Source: Chitinophagaceae bacterium (GTDB taxonomy: Bacteria; Bacteroidota; Bacteroidia; Chitinophagales; Chitinophagaceae). Taken from it: DNA of 22,855 nt. The position numbers were made by a program, and so were the translations under genes. The notes below the pieces were generated by a model, which was given only the letters and a program-made list of their open reading frames with translations, had not been told where the DNA came from and did not search any database. The DNA lies in assembly GCA_947483345.1 (NCBI GenBank), contig CANKNL010000014.1:1-22855 (forward strand). Direction: 5' to 3'. This document shows positions 17,395 to 22,855 of this stretch, piece by piece (the first letter of the stretch is position 1; each line of letters begins with the position of its first letter).

Positions 17395-18387
17395 ATGAAC
17401 AACACATTTGCCATAATCGGTTGCGGAAGAATTGCACAACGCCATGCAGAACAAATGGAAAAGCATGGAAAACTGGTTGCCGTTTGTGATATTATTCCTG
17501 AAAAAGCGGATGAGCTGGCAGCTATTTATACAGCAAAAGCATACTATTCCATTAGTGAACTGCTAAAACATGAAACTGAAGTAGATATAATTAGTATTTG
17601 TACGCCAAACGGATTACATGCATCACATACTATTAAAGCCCTTCAAGCCGGCCATGATGTACTTTGTGAAAAACCATTATGTATTCAGGTTAATGAGGGC
17701 AATAAGATGATAGAGGCTGCCGCAGAAGCCGGTAAAAAACTATTTGTGGTGAAGCAAAATCGATACAATCCACCCGTTGTATTTCTAAAAAAACTTATTG
17801 CAGAAGGCAAATTGGGGCCCATTTTCAGCTTTCAGATCAATTGCTTTTGGAATAGACCAATTGCTTATTATACTGGATGGAAAGGACTCAAAGATCTGGA
17901 TGGAGGAACACTTTTCACTCAATTCAGTCATTTTATTGATCTGTTATACTGGCTTTTGGGAGATGTGGTTTCAGTAAAAACTATCTGTAAAAATTTCGCA
18001 CACCCGGCCATCGAATTTGAGGATACCGGTGTTGTACTTTTCGACATGCAAAGTGGTGCCATCGGGTCATTGAATTATACCGTTAATAGTTTTGAAAAAA
18101 ACATGGAAGGTTCATTCACTGTTTTTGCACAGAACGGATCTGTAAAAATTGGGGGGCAGTATTTAAATGAATTGGAATATTGCCATGTTTTGGGAGTAGA
18201 GGCGCCTGTTTTGCCCAAAGGCAATCCAGCCAATGGGTATGGATTTTACAGTGGTAGTATGAGTAATCATGATAAAGTATATGATCATTTGATGATGGCT
18301 TTACAACATGAAGCGCATGAAATGGCCAATGCAACAGATGGCTTGAAAACCGTTGAGATCATTCAAAAAATTTACAACAGCTTGTAA
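17395..18387 (+). CDS. Gfo/Idh/MocA-family sugar-nucleotide dehydrogenase, WlbA/WbpB-like
   Basis: A 330-residue NAD(P)-dependent sugar oxidoreductase. The Rossmann motif GCGRIAQRH begins at residue 9, the family lysine lies in EKP (92-94), and GGTLFTQFSHFIDLL (170-184) carries the likely catalytic His179. KQNRYNPPV (120-128) together with the FWNRP segment is characteristic of WlbA/WbpB, which oxidise C3 of UDP-GlcNAc-uronate on the way to diaminated uronic acids of O-antigens. I use the ATG at 17395; a TTG six codons upstream (17377) is in frame but adds nothing structural. It leads a probable operon with two glycosyltransferases (19-base gap to the next). No other gene of the WbpB pathway is visible, so the exact sugar is uncertain. 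Confidence 0.85.
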   Translation: MNNTFAIIGCGRIAQRHAEQMEKHGKLVAVCDIIPEKADELAAIYTAKAYYSISELLKHETEVDIISICTPNGLHASHTIKALQAGHDVLCEKPLCIQVNEGNKMIEAAAEAGKKLFVVKQNRYNPPVVFLKKLIAEGKLGPIFSFQINCFWNRPIAYYTGWKGLKDLDGGTLFTQFSHFIDLLYWLLGDVVSVKTICKNFAHPAIEFEDTGVVLFDMQSGAIGSLNYTVNSFEKNMEGSFTVFAQNGSVKIGGQYLNELEYCHVLGVEAPVLPKGNPANGYGFYSGSMSNHDKVYDHLMMALQHEAHEMANATDGLKTVEIIQKIYNSL

Positions 18388-18406
18388 GTGTATTAAAGTT
18401 TAGATT

Positions 18407-19498
18407 TTGAACAAACGCATCTTATTTACAGTAACATCCGATCTCAGCTACGATCAACGTATGAACCGCATCTGCACCTCACTTGCCAATGCGGGCTATA
18501 CGGTTACCCTGGTTGGCAGAACATTAAGATCCTCTATACCGCTTACAGGTCAACCCTTTAAACAAAAAAGGATCAATTGTTTTTTTGACAAGGGCAAGTT
18601 ATTTTATGCCGAATATAATATCCGGCTATTTTTTTTCCTGCTCCCGAAAAAAATGGATTGCCTTGTTGCTATAGATCTGGATACCATCCTGCCGGTTTAT
18701 TTTATCTCCCGGTTAAAAAATAAAAAAAGGGTTTATGACGCCCATGAACTTTTTTGCGAAATGAAAGAAATCGTAACGAGGCCTTCCATTTATAATATAT
18801 GGAAAAAAATTGAACAGTTTGCAGTACCCAAATTTACGATGGGTTATACTGTCAATCAACCCATTGCTGATGAATTTAAAAAAATGTATGCTGTAAATTT
18901 TGAAGTGATCAGAAATATACCATGGCTAAAAACATTAATGCCTTTTGAAAAAAAAGAAAAATTTATTTTATACCAGGGTGCTGTAAATGAGGGAAGGAGT
19001 TTTGAAACGTTGATCCCTGCTTTTAAGGATATTGATGGCCGTTTAATCATATGTGGTGATGGCAATTTTTTGCTTCAGGCTAAGCAATTGGTAGCTTTAC
19101 ATCACTTACAGGATAAAATAGTTTTTAAAGGAAAACTTAAACCTGATGAACTCAGCCTTTTTACGCAGCAGGCTTATATCGGTATCACGTTGTTTGAAAA
19201 CACAGGATTAAGTAACTATCTTTCATTAGGTAACCGTTTTTTTGATTACCTCCATGCGGGTATTCCGCAACTCTGTGTAGATTACCCTGTTTATGCTGCC
19301 ATCAATCATCAACTGCCCATTGCCCTTTTGGTTACTGATATCAGCGCAACAAATTTGGCCGCTCAATTGAACCATTTACTTACCAATGATGTTTTATACC
19401 ATGAACTGCAGCAAAACTGTTTATGTGTAAGACAAACATTAAACTGGCAAAATGAAGAAAAAAAATTGATCGCTTTTTATAACCATATTTTTGATTAA
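18407..19498 (+). CDS. Glycosyltransferase, GT4-like (GT-B fold)
   Basis: A 363-residue cytoplasmic GT-B glycosyltransferase. The N-terminal half starts with KRILFTVTSDLSYDQRMNRI; the TTG start at 18407 is needed to keep this first strand. The central YDAHELFCEM segment is frequent in this group. The C-terminal nucleotide-sugar half has YQGAVNEGRSFETLIPAF, ICGDGNF and NYLSLGNRFFDYLHAGIP. Donor and acceptor cannot be read from the sequence. Its position between a WlbA-like dehydrogenase and a second glycosyltransferase (overlapping by 8 bases) points to surface-polysaccharide or lipopolysaccharide assembly (inference). Confidence 0.87.
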   Translation: MNKRILFTVTSDLSYDQRMNRICTSLANAGYTVTLVGRTLRSSIPLTGQPFKQKRINCFFDKGKLFYAEYNIRLFFFLLPKKMDCLVAIDLDTILPVYFISRLKNKKRVYDAHELFCEMKEIVTRPSIYNIWKKIEQFAVPKFTMGYTVNQPIADEFKKMYAVNFEVIRNIPWLKTLMPFEKKEKFILYQGAVNEGRSFETLIPAFKDIDGRLIICGDGNFLLQAKQLVALHHLQDKIVFKGKLKPDELSLFTQQAYIGITLFENTGLSNYLSLGNRFFDYLHAGIPQLCVDYPVYAAINHQLPIALLVTDISATNLAAQLNHLLTNDVLYHELQQNCLCVRQTLNWQNEEKKLIAFYNHIFD

Positions 19499-20612
19499 AC
19501 ATCTTCATATCGTAACACCTGATGTACCCTGGCCTGCTGACTATGGTGGCGTTATTGATATATTTTACACACTAAAAGCTTTACATGGGCAAGGCGTAAA
19601 CGTACATCTGCATTGCTTTACGCAGGCACGTACAGGTCAGGAGGAACTGAACAAATATTGTAGCAGTGTAACTTATTATCAACGCCGAAAAAGGAGTCGC
19701 AGTTTTTCATTGATTACCCCTTTGATCGTTAACAGCCGGGTTAATGCAGCATTACTATCTAACCTGCAAAAAGATGACTACCCCATTTTGCTGGAAGGCA
19801 TTCACTGCAGTTATTATGTATACAAAGGGCTTCTTAAGAATAGGAAAATTATTGTAAGACTTTTTAATACAGAGTTTGAATATTATAAACAATTGGCAAA
19901 GCTGGAAACCAACCTGTTTAAAAAACTATATTATCTACACGAAAGCAGGCTATTAAAAAAATACGAACAGGCCATAGCTAACAAAGCCCTGATTCTGGCT
20001 TTAAGTAAGCAGGATGTACATATGTATCAGCAGTTATTTAATGCGCCCAATGTGTATTACCTGCCCGTTTTTTTACCGTACACTTTGGCTCATGGCAAAG
20101 TAGGTAAAGGCAACTATTGCCTTTATCATGGCAATTTAGCTGTTAATGAAAATGAACAGGCGGCCATCTGGTTATTGCAACATGTTTTCAGCAAATTGTC
20201 CATCCCTTTTGTAATTGCCGGGAAAAATCCTTCAAAAAAGTTAGAGCAACTGGCACATGTGCATCAGCATACCTGCCTGGTTGCAAACCCTTCTGATACC
20301 GACCTGCAGGATATGATTGCTAAAGCACAAGTGCATGTACTTCCCTCATTGAATAATACCGGCATTAAATTAAAATTATTAAATGCGATGTGCAACGGCA
20401 GGCATTGTGTAGTAAATAAAGCCGGGGTGGCCGGGTCGGGGCTGGAAGAATTTTGTCATATTGCTGAGGATGCTTTATCATTTCAAGAAAAAATTGAAAC
20501 CTTATTTACACAACCCTATACTGAGTATGACAACCAGCAACGGCAGACATTACTACAAACCACTTATAATAATGAAGTGAATGCCAGAGAACTGATCACA
20601 TATCTATGGTAG
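19491..20612 (+). CDS. Glycosyltransferase, GT4-like (GT-B fold)
   Basis: A 373-residue GT-B protein starting with TTG at 19491, inside the last codons of the previous gene (8-base overlap, suggesting translational coupling). The N-terminus HLHIVTPDVPWPADYGGVID is the typical glycine-rich donor/acceptor loop of these enzymes. The C-terminal half has YHGNLAVNENEQAAIWLL, FVIAGKNPS and LPSLNNTGIKLKLLNAMCNG, a 'Glyco_trans_1_4'-like pattern. Substrates are unknown. Its 3' end overlaps the converging ftsE by 17 bases, and no terminator is visible between them. Confidence 0.87.
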   Translation: MIKHLHIVTPDVPWPADYGGVIDIFYTLKALHGQGVNVHLHCFTQARTGQEELNKYCSSVTYYQRRKRSRSFSLITPLIVNSRVNAALLSNLQKDDYPILLEGIHCSYYVYKGLLKNRKIIVRLFNTEFEYYKQLAKLETNLFKKLYYLHESRLLKKYEQAIANKALILALSKQDVHMYQQLFNAPNVYYLPVFLPYTLAHGKVGKGNYCLYHGNLAVNENEQAAIWLLQHVFSKLSIPFVIAGKNPSKKLEQLAHVHQHTCLVANPSDTDLQDMIAKAQVHVLPSLNNTGIKLKLLNAMCNGRHCVVNKAGVAGSGLEEFCHIAEDALSFQEKIETLFTQPYTEYDNQQRQTLLQTTYNNEVNARELITYLW

Positions 20613-21282
20613 CATTGTCCCAAACTTTTCCTCTTTCTGTTTTGATGGTACGTGCCGGAAATTTTTTAATCACCATATAATCATGTGTGGCCATAATAAT
20701 TGTGGTATCATAATCTTTGCAAATTTGAAAGAGCAATGTCATGATCTCATCACTGGTTTCCGGATCAAGGTTTCCGGTAGGCTCGTCGGCCAATATTAAT
20801 TTGGGCGAATTTAATAATGCCCTGGCAATATCCATGCGCTGTTGTTCGCCCCCACTTAACTCAAATGGCATTTTAAAGCCCTTGGTTTTCAAGCCTACTT
20901 TTTCCAATACATCTGCAATTTTTTCATCCATCAGTTTTTCGTCTTTCCAGCCGGTGGCTTTTAACACAAACTTCATATTATCGTTCACATTCCTGTCGGT
21001 TAGTAATTGAAAATCCTGGAAAACCACGCCCAGGTTACGACGTAAAAATGGCACCGTCTTCCAGGTTAATGCCTTTAAGTCATGCCCCACAACCCAACCT
21101 TCGCCTTCTTTCAACAGCAAATCGCCATACATGGTTTTTAGTAAACTGCTTTTACCGGTGCCCGTTTTTCCTACCAGGTACACAAATTCACCTTTATCTA
21201 CCGAAATATTTACATCCCCTAAAATAAGGCTGTTACTTTGATAAATATTTACGTTTTTTAATTCAACTATTGATTGAGACAT
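20596..21282 (-). CDS. ftsE: Cell-division ABC-transporter ATPase FtsE
   Basis: A 228-residue ABC ATPase. Walker A is GKTGTGKS (38-45), the Q-loop Gln is 89 (VVFQDFQLL), the signature is LSGGEQQ (142-148), Walker B is LILADE (162-167), and the H-loop is His200. The PTGNLDPETS run and overall length match FtsE, which with FtsX couples the divisome to peptidoglycan hydrolases. No ftsX lies next to it in this window; relatives such as LolD are the main alternative, but the match to FtsE is better. Upstream are an inverted repeat (21310-21325) and a promoter-like element (21456-21463). The 261-base gap to purM has no other gene. Confidence 0.87.
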   Translation of the reverse strand: MSQSIVELKNVNIYQSNSLILGDVNISVDKGEFVYLVGKTGTGKSSLLKTMYGDLLLKEGEGWVVGHDLKALTWKTVPFLRRNLGVVFQDFQLLTDRNVNDNMKFVLKATGWKDEKLMDEKIADVLEKVGLKTKGFKMPFELSGGEQQRMDIARALLNSPKLILADEPTGNLDPETSDEIMTLLFQICKDYDTTIIMATHDYMVIKKFPARTIKTERGKVWDNATIDM

Positions 21283-21309
21283 ACCCGCTTAATGGTTTTT
21301 AGTTTTTGG

Positions 21310-21325
21310 TTACAAACATTTGTAA
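21310..21325. promoter_or_regulatory. Short inverted repeat upstream of ftsE
   Basis: TTACAAA-CA-TTTGTAA is a perfect 7-bp inverted repeat with a 2-base gap, 28 bases before the ftsE start and with no T-run. It has the size of a dimeric repressor site, but no factor is known. Confidence 0.25.
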
Positions 21326-21455
21326 TTCTGTTCAACATCGTTATAAATCTGCTTAGTTTTTTCTTTTCTTATAGTAAAAAAAAGTGAAACCCGCACTTGT
21401 ACTGCTTACCAATTGACAACTTTTAGCAAAGAGACATATAAAAATGCTATTTCTG

Positions 21456-21463
21456 CAAATTTA
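21456..21463 (-). promoter_or_regulatory. Possible -7 element (TAAATTTG) for ftsE
   Basis: The minus-strand TAAATTTG fits TAnnTTTG, with a TTTA about 21 bases further upstream as a weak -33. It would give ftsE a leader of about 165 bases, which is long, so this assignment is tentative. Confidence 0.3.
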
Positions 21464-21543
21464 GTTGTACCTGTTTCAGTTTTTTAAATTAATTTCTTCA
21501 ATAATTGTTAAAAAATATTTATGAAGCCCCAGGAATGAATCTT

Positions 21544-22797
21544 TTAATACACAATTTCCTCAGCCTTCAATTTAATCACCAATTCCTTTTTCTCACTATC
21601 CTCTACCCTGCCAATAATCTGTGCATCTATCCCAAAACCTTTTGCTGCATCAATCATTATATCAGCATCTGCAGCATCGCAATAAATTTCCAGCCGGCAG
21701 CCCATGTTAAACACTTCGTACATTTCTTTATTATTGCTGCCACTGTTTGCTTTAATGATATTGAAGATCTCCGGCGCTTCAAATAAATTGTCTTTTATTA
21801 TTCTGAAATTACCCGGCAGGTATTTCATGCACTTGGTTTGTCCGCCGCCACTGCAATGGATTACACCGTGTATTTTATCAAAATGATTTTCAAGCAGGCC
21901 TTTCATGACCGGAGCATAAGTTCTTGTTGGAGAAAGCAATAGTTGACCGATAGTCGTAAGAAGTTGCTCGTTGCTGGTTGTTCGTTGTTCGGTTGCTGCG
22001 GCTTGCTCCTTTTCGGTCAACGAACAACGGTCAACGGTCAACGAACAACGGTCAACGGTCAACTCATCACTCAACCTGTGTTTTCCTATATAAACAACTT
22101 CTTCATCCAATCCTGTATTATAACTTTCTTTAAAATTTTCAGCATAAAATTTACTCAGCACATCATGCCGGGCGCTGGTAAGTCCGTTGCTGCCAAGTCC
22201 GCTGTTATAGGCGGTTTCGTAAGTTGATTGTCCAAAACTGGCAAAACCAACAATCACATCACCGGCCTTTATTTTATCATTGCTGATGATCTTAGCTTTT
22301 GGCCACCTGCTCGTCATGGTGCCGTTTACGGCAATGGTACGTACCACATCGCCCACATCAGCCGTTTCGCCACCGAGGTAATGAATATTTACTCCAAATG
22401 TTTTCAGCTGATCAAATAATTCCTGTGAGCCGTTGATTATCTGCTCCAACACCTCTCCAGGTATCAGGTTCTTGTTGCGGTCGATGGTACTATTAAAAAT
22501 GATATTATCATAGATACCTACGCAAAGCAGGTCATCCAGGTTCATGACTATGGCATCTTGCGCAATACCTTTCCAAACGGAGATATCACCGGTTTCCTTC
22601 CAGTACAGATAAGCCAGGATGCTTTTAGTACCGGCACCATCGGCATGCATAATGTTTACAAAAGCATCATCTCCACCCAAAAAATCGGGATATACTTTAC
22701 AGAATGCATGTGGATAAAGCCCCTGGTCAAGGTTTTTAACTGCGGCATGCACTTCTTCCTTTTGGGCCGATACGCCACGTTTTGAATATAAAGACAT
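21544..22797 (-). CDS. purM: Phosphoribosylformylglycinamidine cyclo-ligase (AIR synthetase) with an in-frame repeat insertion
   Basis: A 417-residue PurM-type enzyme, which closes FGAM to AIR in de novo purine synthesis using ATP. Motifs are HADGAGTKS (about 51-59), DDLLCVG, LGGETADVGD (about 141-150), GFASFGQSTYETAYNSGLGSNGLT, SPTRTYAPV (about 289-297) and the glycine-rich HCSGGGQTK of the second domain. It belongs to the longer, divergent PurM form found in Bacteroidota rather than the E. coli-like one. Between GKHRLSDEL (ending at 246) and IGQLLLSPTRTYAP (from 283) sit about 35 low-complexity residues encoded by heptanucleotide repeats, including two copies of TVDRCSL (247-260). The frame is intact, and the insertion falls in what should be a surface loop (inference), so activity is probably retained. 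Confidence 0.9.
   Translation of the reverse strand: MSLYSKRGVSAQKEEVHAAVKNLDQGLYPHAFCKVYPDFLGGDDAFVNIMHADGAGTKSILAYLYWKETGDISVWKGIAQDAIVMNLDDLLCVGIYDNIIFNSTIDRNKNLIPGEVLEQIINGSQELFDQLKTFGVNIHYLGGETADVGDVVRTIAVNGTMTSRWPKAKIISNDKIKAGDVIVGFASFGQSTYETAYNSGLGSNGLTSARHDVLSKFYAENFKESYNTGLDEEVVYIGKHRLSDELTVDRCSLTVDRCSLTEKEQAAATEQRTTSNEQLLTTIGQLLLSPTRTYAPVMKGLLENHFDKIHGVIHCSGGGQTKCMKYLPGNFRIIKDNLFEAPEIFNIIKANSGSNNKEMYEVFNMGCRLEIYCDAADADIMIDAAKGFGIDAQIIGRVEDSEKKELVIKLKAEEIVY
21942..22063. repeat. Inverted pair of heptanucleotide repeat arrays inserted in purM
   Basis: The right block, 22015-22063, is seven uninterrupted 7-mers: GGTCAAC, GAACAAC, GGTCAAC, GGTCAAC, GAACAAC, GGTCAAC, GGTCAAC. The left block, 21942-21990, is seven 7-base units on the same grid: GTTGACC, GATAGTC, GTAAGAA, GTTGCTC, GTTGCTG, GTTGTTC, GTTGTTC; five begin GTTG and are complements or near-complements of the right-hand units. 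A 24-base centre (21991-22014) separates them. Thirty-three of the 49 facing positions are complementary, with perfect pairing of the outermost units and of one inner pair. The outermost left unit may be native purM sequence. Confidence 0.85.
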
Positions 22798-22855
22798 TAA
22801 AAAGTAAAAATTAAAAAGTAAAAATAAATCTGCTGCAAATTACAAAGCAATTATC

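Noticed and set aside
21942..22063. CRISPR array
   Set aside because: The repeats are 7 bases long, contiguous, without unique spacers, and lie inside an intact coding frame; no cas gene is present.

Overview
The window is AT-rich chromosomal DNA from a member of the Bacteroidota, most likely a Chitinophagaceae-like organism (inference). The evidence is a SusC/SusD outer-membrane pair, a periplasmic-propeller/Y_Y_Y sensor ending in a LuxR-type helix-turn-helix, TAnnTTTG-type -7 promoter elements, sparse Shine-Dalgarno sequences, and a zinc-less sirtuin of the kind seen in this phylum. Coding density is high and no gap exceeds about 260 bases. No tRNA, rRNA, IS element or CRISPR array was seen.

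Region 1 (1-6590) is a nutrient-uptake locus. A susD-like lipoprotein gene, cut by the left edge, lies downstream of a susC-like TonB-dependent receptor gene, both on the minus strand. A large membrane-spanning one-component regulator is transcribed divergently. The shared 199-bp control region carries three similar, roughly helically phased direct repeats. A strong hairpin terminator separates the regulator from gyrA.

Region 2 (6609-17276) is mostly housekeeping. It holds gyrA, a saccharopine-dehydrogenase-type gene, a Sir2 deacylase, a small DUF3052-like protein, an M48 lipoprotein metalloprotease, plsY, prmA, pnp and rpsO. The rpsO-pnp order is the widely conserved one, with hairpin terminators after each gene.

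Region 3 (17395-20612) is a tight three-gene plus-strand operon: a WlbA/WbpB-like sugar-nucleotide dehydrogenase followed by two GT4-type glycosyltransferases. It looks like a piece of a surface-polysaccharide pathway. It runs head-on into ftsE with a 17-nt overlap.

Region 4 (20596-22797) holds ftsE and purM on the minus strand. purM carries the most unusual structure in the window: an in-frame insertion made of heptanucleotide repeats (GGTCAAC/GAACAAC and their complements) arranged as two 49-nt blocks in inverted orientation around a 24-nt centre. It adds about 35 residues between conserved parts of the enzyme without breaking the frame. It is the best candidate here for an undescribed dispersed element. 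Other points worth a second look are a lysine at the GyrA position equivalent to E. coli Ser83, the sirtuin without zinc cysteines, and the phased repeats in the sus control region.
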